NCBI GenBank assembly: GCA_037953625.1
Contig: CM075656.1
Coordinates: 79,813,001 to 79,877,000, forward strand
Length of the DNA stretch: 64,000 nucleotides
Source of the DNA: Crotalaria pallida
Lineage: Eukaryota > Streptophyta > Magnoliopsida > Fabales > Fabaceae
Reading direction: 5' to 3'
The position numbers and the translations under genes are program-made. Every line of letters starts with the position of its first letter. Position 1 is the stretch's first letter. The notes under the pieces are model-generated. The model did no database searches. It was given only the letters and a program-made list of their open reading frames with translations, and was not told the DNA's origin. Positions 12,661-24,171 of the stretch are shown here, in pieces.

Positions 12661-13206
12661 CGTGATATATTTACTGAGGTTTGTACCGAAGAAAACAAGT
12701 ACATTGAGGTGTATCCAGTGATTGCATAGAGTAACAATAATGGCCCAAGTAAAATGGTCTCTCAAAAATCAATTACATGTCGGGTCCAAGACTTTTTTTA
12801 CAAAGACTTAATTAATACTTTCACAATCAAAATATTTAATTAATTAATTATTTGATGTGATAAAACTCATGAACGGCAGCCCAAGAGAGTTGCACGATTA
12901 AAGATGCTTTTTGGATTGAACAATGACACACCAGAACGGAGAAGTAGCATACGTAAATATCTCGACTTTTTTATTTTTTATTTGTACAACTAATTTCAAT
13001 ACTCAGCTTATTTTATTTGTTAATAATTACATCTATTGGGACGCCATTTGTATCTATCTCATGTACTATTCCCATGCCCGGTTAGTTGTTCAAACTTCAT
13101 TTTCATTAGACATATCTCATCCATAGTACTTGGTGGAACCATCATGGCCACTCGTTTTTCTTTTTTTACACCGAACTAGAGCTAGTAAAATTGGCTATCT
13201 AATTAG
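12661..13206. other. Non-coding duplicated backbone
   Basis: Near-identical to unit B at 49790-50165 and 50780-50965, including the segment around ACACACCAGAACGG. No gene recognised. Confidence 0.6.
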
Positions 13207-13799
13207 GTTTGTGTTATGGACCTAATTAGAACAATGACCTCCCACTGTGGTCGCCAATGTTCTCTTGTAGAACGTCTGTACTTGAACTAATCGGTCAAGT
13301 ATACCAGTGTTCTACTGTTACTTTCAGACTGCAGATAGGCACCCTGATTTCCAGGATACCAGCTCTATTGTCGTTCTTAGTAGATTTGGGGGTGGTGTGT
13401 GTGTTTGTGTGGGATTGAAGGATGCATACCTGGTTACCCTCTGCTTGCTTATATAAGCTGCTATCCTTACCGTTGGGTTTCCCTCCTCATCAATGGAGTG
13501 GCCGAATTACTGCTAACGACAAGTGATAATGGCAGGAGTAAAGGGGTCATTATTGATGAGTTGCTGCTCATCATGATAGTGGAATCCAAGGAATTCAGGC
13601 TTAATGGCCTAGTCTTCTGAGAAACCGCCATACCGGTTTAACGAGGTAAGGAATCCTATGTTAGTCACTGAGAAGTCTTCTTCTTTACCAGTTTGGAGGA
13701 ATAGAGGATTTGGGCCACTAAAGGGCCACACATACCGGTAATCCGGTTTGTAGGCGTCATGGGCCCTTAAGAAGGCTTTTATGTCGGTAAGCCGATTTA

Positions 13800-13930
13800 C
13801 TGAAGACTAGGGCCCTTAAAGGGCTTCTAATGCTAGTTAACCAGTTTCATGAGGTCAAAAATCCTCTCTGGGCTAGACCTTACTGATAAACCAGTTTACC
13901 GAAGTATAGTTCTACTTCTGGTCCATAACA
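13800..13930. repeat. 131-bp direct repeat, copy 1
   Basis: Right part of the 719-base LTR-like block. Repeated at 15642-15772 with one mismatch seen. Confidence 0.9.
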
Positions 13931-15404
13931 GTTGCCCCTCAGACCATGGTTTATAATTATGAACCTTGGTTTTGTTGTTTTCATGAGAAGTAGCTCAATT
14001 AGAAGCTTAACCGGTTTTATGAAGCATTCGAGCCTCATATCATCACACCGGTAATTCCTCTAAATATACCTCCTTGCCGGTTTAAGTTCGTCAAAAAAGG
14101 CTGGGTCATGATGAACCTCTTTTCTTTTCACATTACTGAAGGATTTAAGACATATGCTCCGATACTCCGGTTAACCGGTTAACCGGTTTAACGCGATATC
14201 TTTACGCTCTCCTGATTTTTTGGTAAGCCGATTTTTTATCGTTTTTGGAGGATCTCAATATCTGACACCGATTTAATTGGCCTTAAATAGGGCTTTGCAA
14301 TACTCGTGCATTAAAGGGACAAACTGGTAAACCGGTTACATGATCTGAAAAGATTTTTCTTTAACCGGTTTATGTATTTGTTAAGACGTCTTTCAACTGG
14401 TTTGCTGAATAACAGGTTAGTGTTCTTAACCGGTTTACCGCATAACCGGTTAGCATACGAATCTTGGGACCAACTCCTCACTGACAAAGATCAGTCTTCA
14501 AGAAGTTAACATTTACCTTCCCCATGCCTCATAATGTCAGAAACACGTCCTCCAAGAAATCACATTTTCAAACCTCATCTTGATATTTGCAGGGGAATCT
14601 CTTCCTTTGTTATCCGTGTCAGTGCTCATTCCCAAGAAACAATTCAAATTTTGAATTTCAAACACATGTTTTAGCTCCAAAATTTGGTAGCTTTTGAACA
14701 GTTGCTGTTAATACCACGGTCGCAGGTGTTAGAGACGCTGATTTGCCGGTTTTCTTACGCCACGAAAACGGGTTGTCCTCTAATTTGACCGATTTACCGG
14801 TTTAATGGAGAGCTTATTGACCCTCCTTTTTTCGTTCCTTCTGCCAATTTACCGGATAACCGATTTAGAGGGGAATCTCAAATCCTGCTATCATAATTCG
14901 GTCAAACGATCTTATGGAGGAAAGTAACTGCTTTCCTGAGTCCAATATCAAACTTCTTATGCGCACAATTTCCAACAAGTCAAAGTGTTTTGACCGAGGC
15001 ACTTTTCTTAGTCTGCCGTGCCTATCCAGCCATTCCCTAGGTGAAGTTTGAAATTCAAATTTGCTTTGGGTACTCCATCTTTGAGCACTTAAACTTAATA
15101 TTTGCTGATGAAAACCGATTTTCTGACCACCATTAAATGCAAGTCATGCTTCATCTTCTCAACTGATGTAAAGTCACTTTTATCATAAATGATAGGATTT
15201 ATCACTGCATTTACTTTAAGAACTGATCTTTCCCAAGGAATCTGAAAAGCTATGAAGTATGCCTCACTTTATCAGTCTTTGACTTGTCAAATTTCCTCTT
15301 TTCCTCTGATTTCGAACTGACCAGTCCCCTAAGCTTCTTATACATTCAAAGTCTCAATAAATAATAGAAGTCCTTTCATTGGTCTTTGGGAATCCGAATT
15401 TGGC

Positions 15405-15412
15405 TATAAATA
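15405..15412 (+). promoter_or_regulatory. TATA box inside the deleted LTR element
   Basis: TATAAATA in GGCTATAAATAAGG, followed by a C/T-rich leader, a possible splice donor (CTGCAG/GTAATT near 15600) and an ATG at 15623. Suggests a plus-strand transcription unit whose coding part is missing. Confidence 0.4.
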
Positions 15413-15641
15413 AGGGGGTTTGTTTCATTTCAAACTCACTCCTTCTTCACTTGAGAACTTAGAAATCAAAGAGTAGCAAGAGAATTCGTTCAGCTCCTCT
15501 TATCTTCTGAAAAACGTGTTTTGTTTTTCTTCTTCTGGGAAATTCGTGTGACTTCTTTCCACTACTAATCTTCTTAGTTCCAGCTTCTCCTTCACCTGCA
15601 GGTAATTTCTTGCTCTTCTCCAATGGATAATCTTCCACTTT

Positions 15642-15772
15642 CTGAAGACTAGGGCCCTTAAAGGGCTTCTAATGCTAGTTAACCAGGTTCATGAGGTCAA
15701 AAATCCTCTCTGGGCTAGACCTTACTGATAAACCAGTTTACCGAAGTATAGTTCTACTTCTGGTCCATAACA
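15642..15772. repeat. 131-bp direct repeat, copy 2 (truncated LTR)
   Basis: Matches 13800-13930 and joins abruptly to interior sequence that had just begun ATGGATAATCTTCCACTTTC, so the break may be a deletion junction. Confidence 0.85.
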
Positions 15773-15777
15773 GTTTG

Positions 15778-16340
15778 GATTAATCCGCTTTGAACCTTGG
15801 TTCAATTAGGTCAAGGCGAATAGATCCAATATTAATTTGGGTTGCCAAAATGATTATGAGAACTAAACCATGTATGATCTCATCCCTTTTGTTTTCTTTT
15901 TTCACTTGTCAGAGAAGTTGGGGCAGCAAAATTTCTTTTGAGCTTTAATTTACTTTTGGAGGCCTCACATCACTCAATAGAAAGGGAGGGGGGAAAAAAG
16001 CAAGTGTTCCTTGCCTTTGTTGAAACACGTCGTAAACGAGTAGCTGCAAAAATTGCAATACCTTTGTAAATAAAGGTTTGCAACATCATAGAAATATATA
16101 ACTAAGCAAAAAAAAAAAGTATCTACTAGAAAAATATAGAATCCAATAGTTCTATTATTTGAATATTGTGTGTTTGTAAAATTTACTATTAATAAAAAAA
16201 ACCAAAGTTTTTTTAGTGCGCTATTCATTCTTTGAATACAAATAATTTTATGAGGATAAATTTTGTCCTTTGAATATTTCATATTATTCACATAACATCT
16301 AAATTTATACAAAACAATTTTATTTTAATTGCCAACAATG
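15778..16340. other. Non-coding sequence
   Basis: Bases 15778-15855 still match unit B (50970-51045). After that the sequence is unique in the window. No gene recognised. Confidence 0.45.
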
Positions 16341-18060
16341 ATGTTACAACCTGTCTTATGCGCGTAACTGGCTGTTGACTGGAAGTTGAAATCGACAAAA
16401 GGACAAGAATGTCGGATGCATAAGTGATGTCGACAGAAGTGTACTTAAACATTTTGTTTAAAAGTGACTTCGAAGGAGGTGAACGTGCACCCGACAAGGG
16501 GTCAATTTGGACAAAGCAGGCATGTGTCGATAACATAAATGATGTTGAGGGAGGTGTACTTAAGTCTTATGACTTAAAAGTGACTTCAAAGGACGTGTAC
16601 GTGTGTTGATAGAAGAGGGAAGACAGAAAGAGAGGTCAGTGTCGAAAGTATGAAGGCGTGAGAAAAGAGGAAGTCAGAGCAGTTATGTCAGCATTGAAAA
16701 CGGAAAAGTAATTATACCAGCATTTAATGTTTTCCATGGCTATAAATTCTCCACTTCAGAAACTCCCAAAGCCATGAGAGAATATGGAAAAAGCAATGGC
16801 TCAACTTCATGAGTTTTGGAAAGAAGAGAAAAAATTTGAAACCCATATGATCCAAGTTCATGAAGGATCAAACATGTGGGATTAAGGGATTCGGGAGTTG
16901 GAGACAAAATGAGAAAATCTTTACTCCGAATACCCTCCTTGTCCTCATGAATGGTGAAAGACCAAACATATGGGATTACATAGGGATCACCTCTTGTGTA
17001 TCAAACTGGTGTAAAAAGTCCGAATTGGAGGAAGCATTGAGTTTGATACATAAGCCTCAGTGGAATCTTTGTAATCTTTCATGGCCCAAAGTTTGTGCCT
17101 TTTCTGGGTCGGATTTTGGGTGTCTTTCCCTTTCAAGAGGGAAAGGAAAAGACCTCTGATGGCATTCTACTAGAAAGATCGGCGACAGGTCCTTTGGTTA
17201 AACGGTAGTAAAATGCTGTGAAATCAGAGAACATGTTATCGGTATCGATAGAATACATTAGAGGCCGACAATAGGTCAAAAGTCTATGCCGACAGACGAC
17301 CTTTTTATCGAAAGGAGCTTGATGTCGAGTGGCATCCCATAACCAAAAGGCAGGAGCACGATAACATGAAAGCTTCAGACAACAAAGAGACTCAGACAAG
17401 AGTTTAAGTTGAATGATTTCAGTCTAAGAAGAATGCTTGCCGAAAGGGTTCCAGTGAAGACGTCATCACAAGGCTCGACAGAATATCCATGAAACCCAAA
17501 CCACGACGTGGGCAGTTACATCGTGGGGGATAGCGTAGTGGGTAGTTATTTTAGATCGTGGCTGCTGCGGTTGTGCAGAACGTGCCAAAAATAAATGTGT
17601 AATAGCTTAGTGGATTCCTTAGGCTATAAATAGGAAGTCCTTAGGTTGTAATCAGGGTCGGTTGCAAGGTTGACACATTGGCCAAAATACTACACATCTC
17701 ACCAGAGCAGATGGACGGAGAAACGCCTTTGTAAAGAGCCTCAACCCTCCCTTTTCAATTCAATGCAATCTTTTTTGCTTTCCAATTTACATTTCAACGC
17801 AATTTACTTTGCTACACTTTACATTCCTGCGACTTTAAATTCACTGCATTTACTTTCCTGCAAATTTCAAATCGCTTTCCATTTACTTTCTTCTCGCGCC
17901 GCGTTCTTGGCGTCGGTTTACTTCCCTGCCACTTTTAAATGCTTTCACGCACTTTACTTTCAAACCCAAATACAAAAACAACCAAAAATACGGTCAAGTT
18001 CCTTCGCAAGATTACCACATAACCTGTCGTTACCCACACCCCATGCACATCGTCAATTCG
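16341..18060 (+). mobile_element. LTR-like retroelement sequence split by the Tekay element
   Basis: GC content rises and the sequence has LTR character: TATAAATT at 16741, TATAAATA at 17625 followed by a C/T-rich U5-like stretch, and a roughly 115-base direct repeat around GTGTACTTAA (16439 and 16554). It is interrupted by the Ty3/gypsy element at 18066 and seems to resume at 29053-29073, ending CCCTACA. No protein domain. Left limit and identity unknown; it may be two overlapping LTR fragments. Confidence 0.4.
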
Positions 18061-18416
18061 GCAGGTGTAACGACCGGAGTCGTCACGGGAATTATGTTAT
18101 GCTAAATGCATATTATTAATGCGATTTAAGGAAATGATATTGATGTTCTTATGATGGTACATAAAAATAGGAAATAATTTAAACCAAATACTTTCATGAA
18201 ACTGCGTCATTCTATTTCACATAGAAAGTTTGATTTAATATACATCATGTCACATTGTTTTAGATCAAAAGATACTGTATCATAACTCTGAGTTACTAAA
18301 CTCAGTCAGTGCACATATGCATATATATAATAAGGTGTAACCCAGAGCAGTCCACAAAACTCTATAAGATACTAAAGTCAGCCTACATACTAATGATAAA
18401 TACCTAGCATATCACC

Positions 18417-18923
18417 TCACATATCATCCACCATCCACTGGCTCCCAGTCGATGGAACGACCTGGTCACTCTCCCCTCCAGTCTGTACAGCGTCGCCCCC
18501 AACTGGCTCACTCTCGCCCTCCTCGGGATCCTCCTCCTCCTCAGAGTCCACCTGAACCACCGAAGGCACACGTTCCGGTGATGGTGCAAATCTCACAGTC
18601 CGAGATGGACCCGGACGGGAAGGATCCTCCGGTGCAGCTCTCTCAGGAGGAGTGCGAGTGGGAGCAGCTGGTCGAAAACGGAAGTGAGAACGACGACGTG
18701 CAGGCTGGGGCGGTGGAGTACCATGTCTGTAAGTAAAAGCAGGAGGTACATGCTGGACATATATCATAGGTATGCGAAACCGATGAGGACGCATATACGC
18801 CAAGGGGTTCGGGTGGCGGAAGATCAGCTCCACCTCCCCCTCGAACGTGGCCCTACGCTCCTCATACTCCCATGTCCCTCTCACGGGACGCATCTCTAGG
18901 CATGCCAGAAATCGAGACATCAC
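18417..18923 (-). CDS. LTR-encoded open frame, unknown protein (3' LTR copy)
   Basis: 168 residues in sense orientation near the 3' end of the LTR. The N-terminal third is folded-looking (WEYEERRATFEGEVELIF), the middle is Pro/Arg-rich, followed by an acidic run (EEEEDPEEGE) and a Ser/Gly/Asp-rich tail. GC content is far above the surrounding LTR. No homology recognised. The same frame is intact in the 5' LTR. Five base differences between copies all change an amino acid. Expression is unproven. Confidence 0.45.
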   Translation of the reverse strand: MMSRFLACLEMRPVRGTWEYEERRATFEGEVELIFRHPNPLAYMRPHRFRIPMIYVQHVPPAFTYRHGTPPPQPARRRSHFRFRPAAPTRTPPERAAPEDPSRPGPSRTVRFAPSPERVPSVVQVDSEEEEDPEEGESEPVGGDAVQTGGESDQVVPSTGSQWMVDDM

Positions 18924-19194
18924 CTAATAAACAAATAGGGCAAAGGGAGTAAGACAGTGTCATTCACGTACAAATGAATAATTAAATGAACTAGGAATAA
19001 ACAAACACAATTAGTCAAGTAGCAATTAGGATCACATAAGCAAGTAAGCAAACTCAGATAATCAATCGATAAATATTAAACAATAAATATCAAGAAATAA
19101 TGTATGACTCTAATGCATGTGCAATGCAATGCGATGCAATGTTTAATGCAATCTCCTCTGTGATATTCTAAGAAATACCATGCACTTGGCAAAT

Positions 19195-19327
19195 TTCACG
19201 TTTATCGATAACGTCCTCAACGATTCAATTTACGTTTTATCGAAAACGTTCAAACGATCCAAATTACGTTTTAACGAAAACGTTCAAACGCTCCACGTAC
19301 GTTTGACGACAACGTACCAACGATTCA
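19195..19327. repeat. Short tandem repeats with ACGTTTT-type core in the LTR
   Basis: About four units of roughly 35 bases containing ACGTTTTATCGAAAACGTTC; mirrored at 26926-27056 in the other LTR. Possible U3 regulatory repeats. Confidence 0.6.
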
Positions 19328-21320
19328 TACTAAATAGGAAAAGCAATTGGGAGTAAACGTCTTTCCACCAAGTGTACAATTACAACCCATGTGTAAATTA
19401 TACCAAAGACCGTCCTCCGCAATCACGAAATACTCCGAGAGATCGATAGAATAAAATTATAGTCATTGTAAAATTATCCCGACTCGAGTCTGCAGAACCC
19501 ACTCATCATAGGACTATTTTACCTATAATTAATTCTCACGGTTATTTGACGTATCACCGTCATAAACCTAATCTCCGCGTATTCTCATACCGATTTAATT
19601 AAATCGAATGTGTCTTTTCCTATTATCTTATCTTAACTCCTTTACACCATGCATGATTTCAATCACAATCAAGTTATTAGGATTGAATTCAATTTATTTA
19701 ATTGGCATTGAATTGATGTTAAAAAGAAATTGACATCAAAACATTCTTTTAAATAATAAAAATAAAGTTTTTATTTTAAAAGAATTAATTAAAAATATTA
19801 GGGAAATATTGGATTAAAGAAAAATACATTTTTCAGGTTCTGGACAGTGTCTAACCGGTTAGGAAGTCGCGTAACCGGTTATTCACATTCAAATTTCCCT
19901 CTTTTCCAATTTTTACAGTAACTAACCGATTAGTAGTTTCAGTAACCGGTTAGTCACTGCAACATCACTGCAGAAATGTCACTTTTTAACACCAATTCAG
20001 AAACCTTTTATTTTCAATCCTTATCAATCATTCACAGAACATATATGGACATATTTAAACATGTTCAAATCAATTATACACATCAATTTCATGAGATTCA
20101 TATATAATTCCTCAAGTATGCATAAAACCACATATTTAGCACTTAATATGTCAAAATCAATTTCAGAGCTTCTCAAGTCAAATTTATAGTTCTTTTAGCT
20201 CGTATTCAGTTAATATGACATGCTTGAATGAGTTTTATGTCCTATTTTGGCCTCCAAGCCAAAGTCCCAATTCAAAACCTATGGCCCTTGAGCTTGTAAA
20301 GCTATTTTACATTCCAAGCCATTTAATAATCATTCTAGCAAATGAATATCTTCTCCCTTACCTATTGAAGCTTTTGAGACTGATTGGAAAGCAAAGGAAA
20401 AGGTTCAACACGATTTTGAGGCAAAACCCACCTCAGCTGCAACTCTGTTTTCAGTTTCAACAGGGGGTATTGATCAGAGATTTTCAACAAGAAAAAGCTA
20501 AATAAATTCGTGAGTAAAGATTGGAATTCAAACTAGGACACATGAACTTGAGATTGAAACAAGCTTGAGAATCAAAGGTAGCTTGAGCTTACCAAACGAA
20601 ATCAAGAAAGAGAGCTTCAAGAACAGATTCGTGCTCTGTTTTTCGGCATCAACAGAGTCAAGTTGTGAAGCCTATAACTTCCTATAGAGTACACGAAAGT
20701 AGATGGGATTTGTTTCTACTTCAAGAGGGATGAAAGAGCTTTGTTTTGATATGGAATTTGTGAGTGTTGGTGCTTCAGAGAAAGAGAACGAACTCAAAGA
20801 CAGCCACAACAGAAAAATGAAATCTGAACTTAGTTTTATGAAATGTTAAGAGTGGATTGTGTGGTTTTGATTTGGTTTAAGTCACCAATTTCACCACCAC
20901 TCATTCCCAGCAGAGATTGACGCGTTTTCAGGCTAAGGTGGCTGGTTGGAAGGCCAAAAACGTGTTCCCCTTTTTCAATTTGTGTCCAGAACAATCTCAG
21001 TTCTAGGTGTCTGAGAGCACTAACCGGTTACTCATCTCACTAACCGGTTAGTGAGACACAAAAATCACAAAATATTATATTTTATTCTATTTTCTTTTCT
21101 CTTATCAAATACTTATTAAATACTTCTTTTATTTCCACAAAAATAAATATTTACCTTAATACAATAATTTCCTTTATTTATTCCTTAATTTATTTTTAAA
21201 ACATAATTATATTCTAATCATCATAATTATATTATAATCACATTATAATTTTTTATAATAATTAACGTAATTACATATAATTATAATTTCTAATCGGGGA
21301 TTAATTTTTGGGGTGTTACA

Positions 21321-21333
21321 CTTCTCCCCCACT
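21321..21333 (-). other. Polypurine tract
   Basis: Minus strand AGTGGGGGAGAAG directly abutting the TG of the 3' LTR, the expected plus-strand primer position. Confidence 0.9.
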
Positions 21334-21361
21334 TAAAGGAATTTCGTCCCCGAAATTCAAC

Positions 21362-23107
21362 TTACTGAAATAACTCAGGATACTCCTTACGCATACGCTC
21401 TTCTAATTCCCAGGTTGACTCAGACACATCGCCTCGATTCCACAAAACCCTAACTAATGGAATCTCTTTCCCTCTAAGCTGCTTCATTCTTCGATCTTCG
21501 ATTCGCACTGGACCAGCTTCGAGCGTGAGATTCTCCTTGATTGGCAAAATATCCGGTTGAATCTGAATTACAGCTTCAGGATCATGCACATACTTCCGAA
21601 GTTGCGAGACATGAAAAACATCATGGAGGTTTGCAAGAGAAGGGGGTAAGGCAATCTGGTAGGCGACTGGACCTACTCTCTTCAGGATTTGATATGGCCC
21701 AACAAATTTTAGCGACAGCTTCTTCGGCTTAAGGGCACGACCAATTCCTTTTGTTGGTACTACTCTCAGAAATACATGATCACCTTCGTTAAATTCCAAA
21801 GAATTTCTTCTCCGGTCAGCATAGCTTTTCTGGCGACTCTGAGCTGTCTTCATCTTATCTTGAATCATCTTGATCTTCTCGGTGGTCTCTAGCACAATAT
21901 CGGGACCGATAATCGAATTCTCCCCCACTTGGAACCAGCATAGTGGGGTTTGACATTTTCTACCATATAACACTTCAAATGGTGCCATACCAATACTTGC
22001 ATGATAGCTGTTGTTGTAAGTGAATTCCACTAACGGCAACAACTGTTCCCAGTTTTCTTGATATTCCAGAACACAAGCTCTTAGGAGATCTTCTAATGTC
22101 TGAATAGTCCTTTCTGACTGCCCATCTGTTTGCGGATGGTATGCAGAACTCATGCTCAGCTTCGTTCCCAAAGCCTGATGCAAACTTTGACAGAATCTTG
22201 AAGTAAACCTTGGATCTCGATCAGAGACAATGTTGGAAGGTATACCATGCAAACGGACAATCTCCTTTATATAGAGTTGGGTTAACTTCTCTAAGGAATA
22301 ATGCATGTTCATTGGTATAAAATGAGCCGATTTGGATAATCTATCTACGACTACCCAAATAGCCTCATGACCCAACGAAGTTCTAGGCAATCCAGATACA
22401 AAATCCATAGAGATGCTATCCCATTTCCATAGGGGAATCTCCAAAGGTTTTAATTCTCCACCAGGTTTCTTATGCTCGATCTTTGCCTTTTGACAAATCA
22501 GACAAGATGTGACATAAGAAGTTACATCTTTCTTTAATCCTGACCACCAAAATATCTTCTTCAAATCTTGATACATCTTGGTTGATCCTGGATGGATACT
22601 CAGCTTGCTTTTATGTGCCTCCTCTAAGATCATTCTCCTCAGCTGATGGTCACTTGGAATGCAAATTCGTCCTTTGAATCGAAGGATTCCATCTGATCCA
22701 ACTTGAAAGTTAGGTTCTTTTCCTTCGGCTGATAACTTCTTCTTTTCTTGGAGATCTACATCCCTTTGTTGCATTTCACATATTTGAGTTAAAAACTCAT
22801 TAGTAATCTGCAACATTCCCAACTTAATGTTGTCTTCTTCTAGTTGCATTACTAAACTCAGATCCCTGAATTCTTCGATTAGTGCTAACTCCTTAATCAT
22901 CATAGCACTCAAATGAAAGGTCTTTCGGCTTAACGCATCCGCTACCACATTGGCTTTTCCGGGATGGTACTGAAGCTCAAAATCATAATCCTTTAAAAAT
23001 TCCATCCAACGACGTTGCCTCATGTTAAGCTCCTTCTGATCAAAGAGATATTTCAAACTCTTGTGATCACTAAACACTTGGAATGTGGTTCCATAAAGAT
23101 AGTGTCT
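21362..23107 (-). pseudogene. pol: RNase H end, integrase and chromodomain-like module
   Basis: Open for 571 codons from 23077. RNase H ends FSDHKSLKYLFDQ, then the integrase HHCC finger (HPGSTKMY, CLICQKAK), catalytic core D-D-E (SMDFVSGLP, VSDRDPRFTS, TDGQSERTIQ), GPY module (FVGPYQILKRV) and a C-terminal chromodomain-like stretch (LVRVLWNRG, TWELEERMRKEYPELF). This module in chromoviruses directs integration to heterochromatin. It is intact internally but cut off from the start by upstream stops. Confidence 0.88.
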
Positions 23108-23110
23108 TCA

Positions 23111-23674
23111 AATCTTCAATGCAAACACTATTGCTGCCAATTCCAAGTCATGAGTAGGATAATTTTCTTCATGGGTCTTCAACTGTCTTGACGCGTAAGC
23201 AACAACTTTACCTTCCTGCATCAATACACATCCTAATCCTTGTTTTGACGCATCGCAAAATACCTCAAAACTTTTATGTGGATCAGGCAATATTAATACA
23301 GGAGATGATGTTAACCTTTCCTTCAAAGTCTGAAAACTATCCTCACACTTCTCGTCCCAAACGAAAGGTTTCTCTTTACGAGTCAGACGCGTCATAGGAA
23401 GAGCAATCTTTGAAAATCCTTCAATAAATCTTCTATAGTATCCAGCTAATCCCAAGAAACTACACACTTCTGTAACTGACTGGGGTCTTTCCCATTTCAA
23501 CACAGCATCAACTTTCGCTGGATCCACTGTTATTCCGTCTTTCGAAATCACATGCCCTAAGAAATTAATCTTCTCCAACCAAAATTCACACTTCGAGAAT
23601 TTGGCATATAACGGATTTTCCTTCAACACTTCTAACACCAATTGAAGGTGAACTGCATGCTCTTCCGGATTCTT
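23111..23674 (-). pseudogene. pol: RT connection and RNase H, interrupted
   Basis: Contains the RT thumb (FLGHVISKDGI, FLGLAGYYRRFI) and the RNase H start (FEVFCDASKQGLGCVL, HDLELAAIVFALK). A TGA stop at 23108-23110 sits where Trp is usual in this family, again consistent with G-to-A decay. Confidence 0.85.
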
Positions 23675-23677
23675 CTA

Positions 23678-24171
23678 GTAGATTAGTATATCATCAATGA
23701 ATACCACTACAAAAGAATCAAGATAAGGTCGGAAGACTCTATTCATATAATCCATAAATACTGCAGGGGCATTGGTTAATCCAAACGGCATCACTACATA
23801 CTCGTAATGACCATATCGAGATCGGAATGCCGTCTTTGGAATATCCTCTTCTCGAACTCGAATCTGATGGTACCCCGACCTCAGATCGATTTTAGAGAAG
23901 ATTGCAGCTCCTCGAACTTGATCCATTAAATCGTCGATTCTCGGCAATGGATACTTATTCTTAACTGTGACTTTATTTAATTGCCGATAATCCACACACA
24001 TTCTCATGCTTCCATCTTTCTTCTTAACAAACAATACCGGTGCACCCCAAGGGGAAACACTCGGTCTGATAAATTGCTTCTACAACAACTCTTCGATTTG
24101 CTTCTTTAGCTCAGCCATCTCCGGTGGCGCCATTCGATAAGGTGCAATTGAGATAGGACCAGTTCCAGGAA
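23678..24171 (-). pseudogene. pol: Reverse transcriptase, N-terminal part, interrupted
   Basis: Continues the polyprotein after the frameshift. A TAG stop lies at 24080-24082. Then come the RT core blocks CVDYRQLNK, KIDLRSGYHQI, MPFGLTNAP and the catalytic FIDDILIY, directly followed by a second TAG at 23675-23677. The two catalytic Asp are present, but the protein cannot be continuous. Confidence 0.85.

Larger units (their letters stand above)
13212..15772. mobile_element. Internally deleted LTR retroelement with exact insertion site
   Basis: Bounded by TGTTATGGACC at 13212 and GGTCCATAACA at 15772 (exact 11-base inverted termini) with 5-base target duplications GTTTG at 13207-13211 and 15773-15777. 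Unit B near 50960 has the uninterrupted site. A 719-base LTR-like block (13212-13930) ends in the same GGTCCATAACA, and its last 131 bases reappear at the right end, so one LTR appears truncated. The 1.7-kb interior has a TATA box on the plus strand and no protein domain. In minus orientation the purine-rich GAGGGGCAAC next to 13930 could be the polypurine tract. Orientation is not settled. Confidence 0.7.
18066..21320 (-). repeat. 3' LTR of the Tekay-type element
   Basis: 3255 bases. Contains AACCGGTT palindromes near 19853, 19875, 19945, 21029 and 21045, ACGTTTT-type short tandem repeats at 19199-19325, and a 168-codon open frame near its 3' end. Confidence 0.95.
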
